Below, in pieces: positions 1 through 7,260 of a DNA stretch of 32,402 nt (within the stretch, counting starts at the first letter, position 1; the number at the start of each line of letters is the position of its first letter). The notes under the pieces were generated by a model. It searched no databases, was not told the origin of the DNA, and saw only the letters and a program-made list of their open reading frames with translations. Origin of the DNA: Candidatus Trichofilum aggregatum (GTDB lineage: Bacteria; Chloroflexota; Anaerolineae; Promineifilales; Promineifilaceae); assembly GCA_016716885.1 (NCBI GenBank), contig JADJUV010000069.1, positions 1 to 32,402 on the forward strand, in the 5' to 3' direction. The position numbers and the translations under genes are program-made.

Positions 1-19
1 AGCGGATTGGCCTGTGTCA

Positions 20-472
20 TTAGTTGATACAGCGTCTGGTTTTGTGGTTGGCAGCCAATATTGCTTGTATTTGTACCGCTGTATTCGGGGTAAACGTATC
101 ATCTACGCCAATGAAGGCAAACATCTTCGGCAACAACGCCACCGGATCGGCCCGCAAATCGTCATACAGGCAGACCATCACCTGATCCCGACCAAACGTA
201 TCATAATATCGTTGCACCTGGGCCGTATAAAACCCCAACTCCCGATAATACCAGAAAGGCCACGGCCCCCAACGTCGGGCCATGCGTTCCGCTTCCGCGG
301 CCAATGCTTGCCCAAAATCAGGTAGGGGTTCAATACCTGCCCGGCGGTAATGCAAAAAATTGGAGTAGGCACGAGCGGCCGGTTGGCGCAAAACAGCGGT
401 GATTCGGGCCTGGGGATGTGGAGCTGGATGTTCTGGGGTGCAGGGCCATAGGTATGGTGACGACGATTTCAC
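20..472 (-). pseudogene. Sulfotransferase, C-terminal fragment (frameshifted)
   Basis: This is the 3' half of a PAPS-dependent sulfotransferase, a family that moves sulfate from PAPS to sugars or lipids. The segment 'ARITAVLRQPAARAYSNFLH' matches the 3'-phosphate-binding region of the family (usual form ARIIAILRNPVDRAYSHF), followed by a long helix and 'WYYRELGFYTAQVQRYYDTF', typical of bacterial members. The upstream half lies in other frames (469-726), with breaks near 465 and 485. The frame closes at 20, but the neighbouring frame continues with NQTLYQLMTQANPL, which resembles the normal C-terminal region, so another frameshift lies near 30 and the gene runs off the left edge. Either a decayed gene or an assembly with indel errors. 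Confidence 0.75.
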
Positions 473-726
473 CTATCTTTGGGGGGAAGTGGCTTCCCAG
501 CAAACAGCGCATTCATGACGGACTTGCTCCACGAGACACAAAGCCAGCCCACCGTTTCGCGATCCACTGGCCCCTTGAAGGCACTATCCAGATTTACCCC
601 CTCCAGGGCAAAGAAGTTACACTCATTCACCGGGCACATAAAAATGTCGGGGTGCTGTTGTAGATAGTGATAAGGCGAAAGCGTACCGGACGAAGGCCCC
701 ATGAGTAAAAAATTTGGTAAAACCAT
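469..726 (-). pseudogene. Sulfotransferase, N-terminal fragment
   Basis: This is the 5' half of the same sulfotransferase. Starting at the ATG at 726 it reads MVLPNFLLMGPSSGT followed by a Tyr-rich helix and 'LQQHPDIFMCPVNECNFFAL', matching the family pattern (5'-phosphosulfate loop GAPKSGTT, then HPDIFMSPVKEPNFF). The loop is damaged: the Lys expected before Ser-Gly-Thr is absent and the spacing is one residue short. The frame can stay open upstream to 846, but that part shows no similarity. The frame ends at 469, next to a run of six G at 481-486 where the coding frame changes. It diverges from the flippase gene with about 75 bp between starts. Confidence 0.7.
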
Positions 727-801
727 CGCCGAACCTAACGAACCCAGAGTCGGGTTCGAGGAGAAAGAATTCCGTGCGGAATTGTCACTCGGGACACATA
801 C

Positions 802-1884
802 TTGCTCTATCAGCCATTGAGCACTATCCAGAACAAAATCAGCCAATACATTGTAGCCTCGCTGGATAGAGTAACCCGTGATTGGTTACTGGTGAGCGGG
901 GGTCATGTCCTTCGTATGGCCCTGGGGCTTATTCCCAGCGTCCTCATTGCCCGCTCCTTGGGCCTGGCCGATTTTGGTGTGTATGGCATTTTAGCCTCAG
1001 TTTCTGGTATTGCCAGTGTCATCACCGACGCTGGTCTCACAGCCACCGCTTCCCGGCAAATCAATGCCGTTTTACCTGAAGCCACCGGGGAAGCCCAGCA
1101 GTGGGGCCGGGTGTTTTTCTGGACCCGGATGATCCTGGCCCTTGTGTTGTTAGGGACTGGTCTGGGGTTGGCTGGCCCATTGGCGCACCTATTACGGTTG
1201 GAGACAGTGCAGGCGGTTCTGGTATTGCGTTTGGCCTTGCTAGGTGTGGGGGCGACCACCCTCAGCGGAACTGTTACCGGTTTGCTCCAGGCCAGCCGCC
1301 GTTTCCGGCAAATCACCCAGGTTATTCTGACCAATGCCGGATTAACGGCGCTATTGGCGGGGGCGCTTTTCCTGGTGGGTCAGCTTAACCTGATTACGGC
1401 CCTGGCGATATTGGGTATTGGTACTTCGCTGGTTAGTTTCCTGCTGGCCCGGTATTTTCTGCCCGCCCCGTTTGACCTGGCCTGGCCTGCCCGCTCGGCC
1501 TGGCAAGTGCAGGGTCTTCAGTTAATCCGTTTTACCGGGTGGGTGGGTCTATCTAATATTTTTATTGTTCTCACAGCCCAGCTTGATGTGATTCTGCTTA
1601 ATCAGTGGGGAACCACGGCGACGTTGGGGGTATATTTTCTGGCTTTGAACCTGATAAGTAAAACGAACATTCTGAATCATAGCTTGTACACGGTTCTTTT
1701 GCCCACCGTCTCTTCGCTCAAAACCAGGGCGGATTATGCGGCTTATATTAAACAAAGCGGCAAACGGGGGTTATGGATGACGCTGGTTTTGTTGCCGCTG
1801 TTGGTATTGTTGGCCCTTTTATTGTTGGCCTATTGGGCTAGCGGTTTATTCCAGCCAGACCGCTGTTTCAGTGGATGTTGTTGA
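802..1884 (+). CDS. Polysaccharide flippase (Wzx/MATE-like), main part
   Basis: A polytopic membrane protein of the oligosaccharide flippase family (polysaccharide_synt / MVF superfamily), which moves lipid-linked glycans across the cytoplasmic membrane. The early 'GLIPSVLIARSLGLADFGVY' is the hallmark of the family (usual form LxxLLLARLLGPEEYGxY), followed by 'GLTATASRQI' and roughly nine to ten hydrophobic helices. The chosen start is a TTG at 802; a later ATG at 916 is possible. Intact relatives have about 430-480 residues and 12-14 helices; this frame stops after 360 residues. The remainder is found in two other frames downstream: 1858-1917 encodes PLFQWMLLILLLMCVYLTDY, and 1900-2115 encodes the last helices. 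The gene is therefore broken by at least two indels. Confidence 0.8.
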   Translation: MLYQPLSTIQNKISQYIVASLDRVTRDWLLVSGGHVLRMALGLIPSVLIARSLGLADFGVYGILASVSGIASVITDAGLTATASRQINAVLPEATGEAQQWGRVFFWTRMILALVLLGTGLGLAGPLAHLLRLETVQAVLVLRLALLGVGATTLSGTVTGLLQASRRFRQITQVILTNAGLTALLAGALFLVGQLNLITALAILGIGTSLVSFLLARYFLPAPFDLAWPARSAWQVQGLQLIRFTGWVGLSNIFIVLTAQLDVILLNQWGTTATLGVYFLALNLISKTNILNHSLYTVLLPTVSSLKTRADYAAYIKQSGKRGLWMTLVLLPLLVLLALLLLAYWASGLFQPDRCFSGCC

Positions 1885-1899
1885 TTTTGCTTTTGATGT

Positions 1900-2115
1900 G
1901 TGTTTACCTTACCGATTACCTGGCTGGTTTTTCCCATTAACAAACCGTACTTGCTGGCGATGGCGGATGCGTTACGGGTGGTGGTGTTACTGGCCGCGGC
2001 CGCGTGGCTCATTCCCCTCTACGGTCCGCTGGGCATGATTGCGGCCAAAGCCGGGGCCAAGGTAATCGGGTTCCTTTTTGTGTTGCTGGCCCTGCGCCGT
2101 CACAAGAGTATCTGA
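1900..2115 (+). pseudogene. Polysaccharide flippase, C-terminal fragment
   Basis: This fragment continues the flippase above in a third frame. 'FPINKPYLLAMADALRVVVL' followed by IPLYGPLGMIAAKAGAKVIG matches the last three helices of the family (usual form GRPRLLALADLLRL..., then a short helix with IPxYGAxGAAxAT). It has no ribosome-binding site and is not an independent gene. It ends 10 bp from the convergent SRAP-protein gene. A GCGGCCGC palindrome at 1996-2003 encodes three alanines within it. Confidence 0.7.
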
Positions 2116-2124
2116 CGTGCATTC

Positions 2125-2808
2125 TTAGCCGGGGTTGTTGTATGCTGGTTCAATACAGGCGGGGATTTCGTTGAAGGGGCTGTTGACGATGGTACTGACG
2201 GGGTAAGCCGCCATCTGTTCCGTGGGGAAGGGGCGTAACAGAGGAAGAAGTTGATCGGGTTTCGTTTCTTGGGGATCAAGCCAGAGGGCATAATCTTCGG
2301 GATGGAGAATCACAGGCATTCGGTCGTGGAGCGGCCGCATCAGATCATTGGCCGCTGTTGTCAACAAGGTACACGATTCAATCTCTGAGCCGTCGGCCGA
2401 GTGCCAATGCTCCCACAGGCCAGCCACCGCGAAAAGTTGCCCTTCGGATGAATGAATGAAATAAGGTTGTTTGGTTTTACCCACCTTTTGCCATTCATAA
2501 AACCCGGATACCGGAATCAGGCAGCGGCGATACTTAAACGCCTGCCGAAACGACGGTTTTTCTGTCACTGTTTCAGAGCGGGCGTTGATCATTTTATAAC
2601 CAATGGCCGGGTCTTTGGCCCAACTGGGAATAAGGCCCCAATGGAAATGAACGAACTCACGTTGCTTTGTGTCTCGATTCAGGCGGACAGCCGCAACGGG
2701 TTGGCTGGGGGCAATATTGAACCGGGGAGCCAGTGAGGACACAGCGTTCAGATCGAACTGCTGGACGATTTCTTCGGGGGTAGCCAGTAAGGCAAAGCGG
2801 CCGCACAT
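2125..2808 (-). CDS. yedK: SRAP-domain protein (YedK/HMCES), abasic-site crosslinker
   Basis: A 227-residue SOS-response-associated peptidase-fold protein. The family forms a thiazolidine crosslink between its Cys2 and abasic sites in single-stranded DNA, shielding them during replication. All key residues are visible: MCGRF at the N-terminus (Cys2 exposed once Met is removed), Asn75 in the NARSET motif, Glu105 in SGFYEW and His161 in LHDRMPVIL. The length is normal for the family. The start is fixed by the catalytic Cys2. A TATAAT box lies 7 nt before the ATG with no Shine-Dalgarno sequence, suggesting a leaderless transcript. Two GCGGCCGC palindromes lie inside, one of them over the Gly-Arg of the catalytic motif. 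Confidence 0.95.
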   Translation of the reverse strand: MCGRFALLATPEEIVQQFDLNAVSSLAPRFNIAPSQPVAAVRLNRDTKQREFVHFHWGLIPSWAKDPAIGYKMINARSETVTEKPSFRQAFKYRRCLIPVSGFYEWQKVGKTKQPYFIHSSEGQLFAVAGLWEHWHSADGSEIESCTLLTTAANDLMRPLHDRMPVILHPEDYALWLDPQETKPDQLLPLLRPFPTEQMAAYPVSTIVNSPFNEIPACIEPAYNNPG

Positions 2809-2815
2809 AAGCTAG

Positions 2816-2821
2816 ATTATA
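2816..2821 (-). promoter_or_regulatory. -10 box for the SRAP gene (leaderless)
   Basis: On the minus strand a perfect TATAAT ends 7 nt before the ATG of the SRAP gene, placing the expected transcription start at or just before the start codon. No clear -35 box and no Shine-Dalgarno sequence are visible. Confidence 0.5.
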
Positions 2822-2920
2822 GCCCAAAATTGACGATTGGGTGCTGACGCTTTACGATTACACCAAACCTGTTTCGCGAAGGAAGAAGAATTTAAACCAC
2901 AGATTTCACAGATTGACACA

Positions 2921-2969
2921 GATTTTTCTTTTCTCTGCGTTCTCTGCGTCTCTGCGGTTCATTATTTCC
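2921..2969 (+). repeat. Leader repeat, copy A (CTCTGCGTCTCTGCGG type)
   Basis: A ~49-bp pyrimidine-rich element beginning GATTTTTCTTTTCTCTG and containing CTCTGCGTCTCTGCGGTTC. It lies directly before the Shine-Dalgarno sequence of the dehydrogenase gene. A second copy at 3902-3951 differs at only a few positions and sits the same way before the acetyltransferase gene. Elements of this CTCTGCG type recur between genes in many environmental bacterial genomes, as I recall. Confidence 0.7.
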
Positions 2970-2982
2970 ACAGGAGTTAACC

Positions 2983-3750
2983 ATGCAAATTCAAGGTTGT
3001 ACATTTTTAGTCAGTGGCGGTAGTTCCGGGTTGGGGGCGGCTTGTGTGCGGCGGTTGGCCGCATTGCAGGCCAATGTGGTCATCGCTGATATTAACCAGG
3101 AAGTCGGCCAGGCGTTGGCTGATGAATTGGGTGGCGCGGTCATTTTTGCCCCCATGAATGTGGTTGAAGAAGCCAACGTCTTGTCGGCCATCGCTGTGGC
3201 GATTGAGCGTTTTGGTCATCTTCATGGGGTGATTAATTGTGCCGGTGTGGCGATTGCCAAAAAGGTGTTAGGCAAAGAGCGCCCCCATGAGTTGGATGCT
3301 TTTGCCAAAGTGATTGCGGTGAATCTAACGGGGTCATTCAATGTGATACGGCTGGCCGCGGCCGCGATGTCCCAAAACGACCCCAATGAAGACGGCGAAC
3401 GGGGCGTCATCATCAATACCGCCTCCGTAGCCGCCTTTGATGGGCAAATCGGTCAGGCCGCCTACTCCGCTTCCAAAGGGGGAATCGTAGGCATGACCTT
3501 GCCCATTGCCCGCGAATTAGCCCGCTCCGGCATCCGGGTGATGACCATTGCCCCCGGCATATTCGACACCCCCATGTTGGCCGGGCTACCCGAAGCGGCC
3601 CGTCTTTCATTGGGACAACAGGTTCCTTTCCCCTCACGCCTGGGCCGCCCGGACGAATATGCCGCCCTGGCCCAACACATCATCGAAAACCCCATGCTCA
3701 ACGGCGAAGTCATCCGCCTGGATGGAGCTATCCGTATGGCTCCGAAATAG
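2983..3750 (+). CDS. Short-chain dehydrogenase, 3-hydroxyacyl-CoA dehydrogenase type 2-like
   Basis: A 255-residue SDR oxidoreductase. The nucleotide loop SGGSSGLG spans residues 11-18, Asp36 (VVIADI) predicts NAD+ preference, NCAG is at 85-88, Asn114, and the catalytic set is Ser148, Tyr161 and Lys165 (AAYSASKGG). The segment GIFDTPMLAGLPEAA and the ending 'MLNGEVIRLDGAIRMAPK' are characteristic of the HSD17B10 / type-2 3-hydroxyacyl-CoA dehydrogenase branch, which oxidises 3-hydroxyacyl-CoA in beta-oxidation or branched-chain amino-acid breakdown. The substrate is inferred. The start has a good Shine-Dalgarno sequence (AGGAG). It stands alone, with a leader repeat upstream; a GCGGCCGC palindrome (3358-3365) encodes alanines in the AAAAM helix. 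Confidence 0.92.
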   Translation: MQIQGCTFLVSGGSSGLGAACVRRLAALQANVVIADINQEVGQALADELGGAVIFAPMNVVEEANVLSAIAVAIERFGHLHGVINCAGVAIAKKVLGKERPHELDAFAKVIAVNLTGSFNVIRLAAAAMSQNDPNEDGERGVIINTASVAAFDGQIGQAAYSASKGGIVGMTLPIARELARSGIRVMTIAPGIFDTPMLAGLPEAARLSLGQQVPFPSRLGRPDEYAALAQHIIENPMLNGEVIRLDGAIRMAPK

Positions 3751-3790
3751 GATGAACCACAGATGTTGCCGATGAGACCGCTGAAAGAAG

Positions 3791-3816
3791 CCACGAATTG
3801 CACGAATTAACACGAA
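3791..3816 (+). repeat. CACGAATT intergenic repeat
   Basis: CACGAATT at 3792-3799 and 3801-3808, then CACGAA at 3811-3816, lie between the dehydrogenase and the acetyltransferase. The 3751-3901 spacer contains no gene; it holds this repeat and CCACAGAT-like stretches related to the leader repeats on either side. Confidence 0.55.
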
Positions 3817-3901
3817 GTTTCTCTGGTGAGTTGGCGTCCTCTGCGCATTTGCGTGCGTTTTTTCCGCAGACTCACCGACTAACATAGATTTCCAAAGAAC
3901 T

Positions 3902-3951
3902 GATTTTTCTTTTCTCTGTGTGCTCTGCGTCTCTGCGGTTCCTTATTTTCC
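3902..3951 (+). repeat. Leader repeat, copy B
   Basis: The second copy of the ~50-bp element at 2921-2969, again ending about 12 bp before a start codon, with the Shine-Dalgarno sequence (GGGAG) immediately following. The main differences are TGTGTG for TGCGTT, CCTT for CATT and one extra T. Confidence 0.7.
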
Positions 3952-3963
3952 TGGGAGAAAAAG

Positions 3964-4485
3964 ATGGACATCACGTTTGCCAAACTAACCGAACCTACCC
4001 CTGAAATTGTGTTGACCCTGAACCGTTGGGAAAACAATCCTGACCTTGTGCCGAGGATTCGACCGAACCAGAGTCAAGAGGATTTAGAACGGCAAGAAAC
4101 GATTACCCTTGAGAGCCTGGAAGGGCGATTGGAACACAATCGAACCTTTTTAATTTACCTGGACGGCCAGCTCATCGGTGAAATGAATTATCAGGTTGAT
4201 CCTGGTCATCTGTACAAAAAAGAGCCAGGAACCGCCTGGATAGGTATCACCATTGGTGAGCCGGTTGGCCGTGGCAAAGGGATTGGTGCTCTGGCCATGC
4301 AATATTTAGAGGAGCAGATTAAGCTGGAGGGGTTGAAGCGGATTGAGTTGGGTGTTTTTGAATTTAACACCAACGCCATTCGGTTGTACCAGAAGTTAGG
4401 TTATCAGGAAATTGGCCGGGTTGAAGGATTTACCTTCTGGCAGGGCCGAATGTGGCAGGATATTCGCATGGAAAAACAGGTGTGA
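3964..4485 (+). CDS. GNAT-family N-acetyltransferase
   Basis: A 173-residue acetyltransferase using acetyl-CoA. The CoA-binding motif A is GRGKGIGALAMQYLEEQ (about residues 98-114), preceded by the beta-strand 'GTAWIGITIGEPVGRGKG' region. It is followed by ELGVFEFNTNAIRLYQKLGYQEIGR, the usual motif B with a Tyr near the end, which often acts as general acid. The architecture is like RimJ/RimL or spermidine-type acetyltransferases, but the acceptor cannot be told. The ATG has a GGGAG ribosome-binding site. Convergent with the anti-sigma gene; the ~190-bp gap between them has no strong terminator that I can see. Confidence 0.9.
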   Translation: MDITFAKLTEPTPEIVLTLNRWENNPDLVPRIRPNQSQEDLERQETITLESLEGRLEHNRTFLIYLDGQLIGEMNYQVDPGHLYKKEPGTAWIGITIGEPVGRGKGIGALAMQYLEEQIKLEGLKRIELGVFEFNTNAIRLYQKLGYQEIGRVEGFTFWQGRMWQDIRMEKQV

Positions 4486-4676
4486 CGTGGCCGTTAGAGC
4501 CGCCACCAGCAACGTCATGCCCTTGATTTTTTGACAGAAGCCTGTCGGGCCTTTGGTTCTGGATTGCCCATACCTTCTTTGTTGCCTGCGCCTCAACTGG
4601 CATCCTTTCATCGCGTTTAACCCACAACTGAATGGTTACCATTTGCTTCACAAAACGAAAAGGGACCGATTAACCT

Positions 4677-5357
4677 TTAGTCATCGCCGTCATCATCATC
4701 GTCATCGTCATCATCGTCATCGTCGTCAGGTGGTTGGACAGGCGTGCTTGGGGGTAGGGAAGGGAGCGTCGCACTGGGTAGCACCGTCACCGTTATCGCT
4801 GTAGCTGTAGTCGTTGCGGTCATCGTTGCCGTCGCCGTCGTCGTTGCCGAAGGTATGGGCGTCATCGTTGGTGTTGGTGTTGCCGTAGGTGGTACTGAGG
4901 TCATTGTGGCTGTTGCCGTGGGAACGGCTGTTGCCGTGCTGTTTACACGTGTTGGCTCAACATATAGGGTTGGGGTAGCCGTAGGTGATGGGGTAACATC
5001 GGACTCAACAAAACGTATCAGCGAGTAACATAACAGGGCCATCAACATGAACAGGGCCAGCAAGAACAGACCGGCTCCCCCCCATATCCAAAGAGATGTG
5101 CGCCCTGAAGGGGTCGGAATTGGTAACGGGGCTGGCGGCAACGGGAAAATCTGTCGCGCCGCTTCGCTAACCTCGGTTGAAGGTGCTACCCAGGTATCGG
5201 CCACCATTAAGCCTAATGTTTGCCGCAACCAATCAAGATCAGCCTGACAACTGGCACAACCGGTAGAAAGGTGCGACTCTACTTCAGCCACACCCATCGG
5301 GTCCAGCCGACCCTCTGAATAATCTACCAATTGCTCAAACTTGACATGTGTCATCAC
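4677..5357 (-). CDS. Membrane anti-sigma factor with zinc finger, Thr/Pro-rich tail and poly-Asp end
   Basis: A 226-residue anti-sigma factor. The N-terminal ZAS zinc-binding motif is His29-x4-Cys34-x2-Cys37 (HLSTGCASC), which clamps the cognate ECF sigma factor in the cytoplasm. A Pro-rich linker (72-84) leads to one membrane helix (89-115, WIWGGAGLFLLALFMLMALL). The external part is ~95 residues rich in Thr, Ala, Val and Pro and ends in 13 consecutive Asp, then Gly-Asp-Asp. No known sensor domain is present. It follows the sigma gene by 57 bp in the same direction, so they form an operon. The poly-Asp tract is encoded by GAC/GAT triplets, a microsatellite (about 4684-4729) that could change length. 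Confidence 0.88.
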   Translation of the reverse strand: MMTHVKFEQLVDYSEGRLDPMGVAEVESHLSTGCASCQADLDWLRQTLGLMVADTWVAPSTEVSEAARQIFPLPPAPLPIPTPSGRTSLWIWGGAGLFLLALFMLMALLCYSLIRFVESDVTPSPTATPTLYVEPTRVNSTATAVPTATATMTSVPPTATPTPTMTPIPSATTTATATMTATTTATAITVTVLPSATLPSLPPSTPVQPPDDDDDDDDDDDDDGDD

Positions 5358-5414
5358 TAATTCTGATCCTCACCTTTACAGAGTAACAGCACAACCGAAA
5401 AATACAGCCATTAT

Positions 5415-5975
5415 TCAATCAGTCATTTCCCGACGTAATTTCTCCAAACACCGTGCCCGAATGGGACCAATAGAACCAACCGGAATGCCTATCTGTTCCG
5501 CAATTGTCACATAGTCCGGTTTTTCCACTGCGTAATAAAGAAAGTCCAGAAGTTGCCGACAACGATCCTCTAAGCGGGCCAACGCCCGACGAACCGCTGA
5601 TTGCTGTTCATATTGCACGATCATCTCTTCCCCGGTTTCTTCTTCCCACGGCGTATCTACCAACGTATCAACCGCAACCCCGGCTTCCTTCTCGTAATCC
5701 GCCCCACGCCGTCTATCCCAACAGGCCCGCCGGGCCGTCGTCACCAGCCAGGCCGATACGCGCTCCGGCTGTTCCAATGATGGTAAATGATCGAATAAGG
5801 CCAGCCAGACGGACTGAAAAACGTCGTCCGCTTCCGCTTTGGTCAAACCATAGCGGAGCGGCACTGTATAAACCAGACGTTCATACCGCGTTACCAGTTC
5901 ATTCCAGGCAAGCGGATCTTGTTGACGGCATGATTCAATTAAATGGCTGGGGGATAACAGAGTGTAATCAATCAT
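5415..5975 (-). CDS. ECF-type RNA polymerase sigma factor
   Basis: A sigma-70 family ECF factor of about 186 residues. Region 2 covers 'LVTRYERLVYTVPLRYGLTK' through AEADDVFQSVWLALFDHL and 'ERVSAWLVTTARRACWDRRR' (-10 recognition). Region 4 is the helix-turn-helix in 'YVTIAEQIGIPVGSIGPIRA' RCLEKLRR (-35 recognition). The ATG at 5975 is chosen; an in-frame TTG at 5987 is nearly at the predicted transcription start. The anti-sigma gene follows directly, so it is probably held at the membrane and released on an envelope signal. A sigma-70-like promoter lies just upstream. Confidence 0.92.
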   Translation of the reverse strand: MIDYTLLSPSHLIESCRQQDPLAWNELVTRYERLVYTVPLRYGLTKAEADDVFQSVWLALFDHLPSLEQPERVSAWLVTTARRACWDRRRGADYEKEAGVAVDTLVDTPWEEETGEEMIVQYEQQSAVRRALARLEDRCRQLLDFLYYAVEKPDYVTIAEQIGIPVGSIGPIRARCLEKLRREMTD

Positions 5976-5996
5976 ACGTTTTGGCAACCCTGAAAA

Positions 5997-6024
5997 ATTG
6001 TAGCAGGCAAGAAGCCTTGATCAA
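5997..6024 (-). promoter_or_regulatory. Predicted promoter of the sigma/anti-sigma operon
   Basis: On the minus strand, TTGATC (6019-6024) and TACAAT (5997-6002) are separated by 16 bp, close to a housekeeping sigma promoter. The expected start is near 5990, leaving a leader of about 15 nt before the ATG at 5975. Confidence 0.5.
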
Positions 6025-6032
6025 AACTTAAC

Positions 6033-6239
6033 CTAGGCGTGCCCCCATCTGAGTACTGAGGGCTGAGTGAACGTCCACTCGCTACTCGCCAACTCGCTAC
6101 TCGCAAGCCTGCTGTTTTCATCCCCCTTGGTGCGCCGCAGGCGGCCTATGGGGAACTCCTGTGCTCCATGCTTTTTAGCCTGACTTTTTAACCAATTCTG
6201 AAATTCGTTCGGAATGCCATGTATTTTTTTCGCTCCCAC
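6033..6239 (-). other. Repeat-containing spacer with a dubious 68-codon ORF
   Basis: This ~330-bp gap between two divergent operons holds no convincing gene. A 68-codon frame encodes HGAQEFPIGRLRRTKGDE and RLASSELASSEW. The second part comes from a tandem DNA repeat: ACTCGCTACTCGC at 6077-6089 and 6092-6104, period 15. The GCGCCGCAGGCGGCC stretch (6131-6145) looks like dispersed non-coding repeat material. No Shine-Dalgarno sequence precedes the frame. Confidence 0.45.
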
Positions 6240-6268
6240 ACCCTCTGTTTGATCGTAACCTGCTTCAG

Positions 6269-6302
6269 GCTACCCCAACCGGTAGCTTCATTACGGTAAT
6301 GA
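6269..6302 (+). promoter_or_regulatory. Two inverted repeats before the polysaccharide operon
   Basis: GCTACC/GGTAGC (6269-6274 and 6281-6286, 6-nt loop) is followed by a 15-bp palindrome TCATTAC-G-GTAATGA (6288-6302). The Shine-Dalgarno GGAGG of the PIG-L gene starts at 6310. They could be operators or leader hairpins; nothing shows which. Confidence 0.35.
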
Positions 6303-6321
6303 CGAATTTGGAGGAAACCCA

Positions 6322-7260
6322 ATGACAGAGCATTTTAACGCTTTTGGACATGTGCTGATTATTCTGGCTTTTGTGGCCCTGGTGGTAGACATCAGGCGTA
6401 ACCAACGTCAGTTATACCGGACAACCAAGCGCGGTCGCTGGCTTTATGGAGCCATTCTGGTCGTAGCCACATTTAGTTGCCTGGCCAACATCGTTTGGCT
6501 GGTTTATTTTGCGGCTAACAGAGAGCCAAACCCGGCCTTGAGTTGGTGGTTAAGTCTATTTACCCATGTAAGCATTCTCTTGATGATTTTTGTTATGACC
6601 GTACTGGTGCGCTTCAAATTGGCGAGTACACGAGCCGGAAAAACACGCCGTATTTTGGCTATTGGGGCGCATCCTGATGATTTGGAAATTGCTTGTGGTG
6701 GTACATTGGCCCGTTTGTGTGATGAAGGCCATCTGGTGGCCGGGTTGATTCTGACACATGGGAGTCAGGGGGGGGATGCCCTGGTGCGTCAGTTGGAAGC
6801 CAGGAATGGGGCTAATTTCCTCGGTTTGCATGATTTCACCTTGCTTAACTTACCAGACACCAACCTGGACCTGGATGCGGTGCGGCAGGCCATTGAGGAA
6901 AAGGTGCAATCTTTTGGCCCGGATATTATTTTCACCCATTCGGAACATGATCAGCATCAAGATCACCAGATCATCCATCGGGCCACACTCCAAGCCGGGC
7001 GGCGGGTGAACACCATCCTCTGCTATGAAAGCCCTTCGACGACATTGGATTTTAAGCCGAGCCTGTTTTTTGATATTGGCGATTATGTGGATATCAAGAT
7101 AGAGAGTATTCGGGAGCACCATAATCAGGCCCGTAAGGTTTATATGGATGCGGTTTTGGTGCGTTCTCAGGCACGAGTCCGTGGTGAACAGACAAAGACC
7201 AGTTATGCCGAGGGATTTGAAGTGCGGCGAGCCTTGATGATGGAAGGGGGTATCTTATGA
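6322..7260 (+). CDS. Membrane-anchored PIG-L (LmbE, CE14) family deacetylase
   Basis: A 312-residue protein with three N-terminal membrane helices (about 8-24, 41-65 and 76-98) and a PIG-L deacetylase domain (109-305). Zn-binding motifs are AHPDD (116-120, His117, Asp119, Asp120) and HQDH (212-215). The family removes N-acetyl groups from GlcNAc-containing substrates such as GlcNAc-PI, MshB/BshB substrates and chitobiose. Most PIG-L proteins are soluble and about 230 residues, so the helix bundle is unusual and places it at the membrane. The start has a strong GGAGG site. It overlaps the next gene by ATGA and is the first gene of a four-gene operon with a PgaC-like synthase, suggesting it acts on the polymer or its lipid/nucleotide precursor (inference). 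Confidence 0.88.
   Translation: MTEHFNAFGHVLIILAFVALVVDIRRNQRQLYRTTKRGRWLYGAILVVATFSCLANIVWLVYFAANREPNPALSWWLSLFTHVSILLMIFVMTVLVRFKLASTRAGKTRRILAIGAHPDDLEIACGGTLARLCDEGHLVAGLILTHGSQGGDALVRQLEARNGANFLGLHDFTLLNLPDTNLDLDAVRQAIEEKVQSFGPDIIFTHSEHDQHQDHQIIHRATLQAGRRVNTILCYESPSTTLDFKPSLFFDIGDYVDIKIESIREHHNQARKVYMDAVLVRSQARVRGEQTKTSYAEGFEVRRALMMEGGIL

Noticed and set aside
4500..4676. Terminator between the acetyltransferase and the anti-sigma gene (GACAG-AAGC-CTGTC)
   Set aside because: The stem is only 5 bp and there is no T-run after it.
4744..5028. Plus-strand Val/Ala-rich frame opposite the anti-sigma tail
   Set aside because: It is the antisense of the Thr/Ala-rich tail; the zinc finger and membrane helix on the minus strand are convincing.
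6033..6239. A 68-residue small protein gene
   Set aside because: Part of the sequence is a tandem DNA repeat translated (ELASSE), no Shine-Dalgarno sequence is present, and no conserved pattern is seen.
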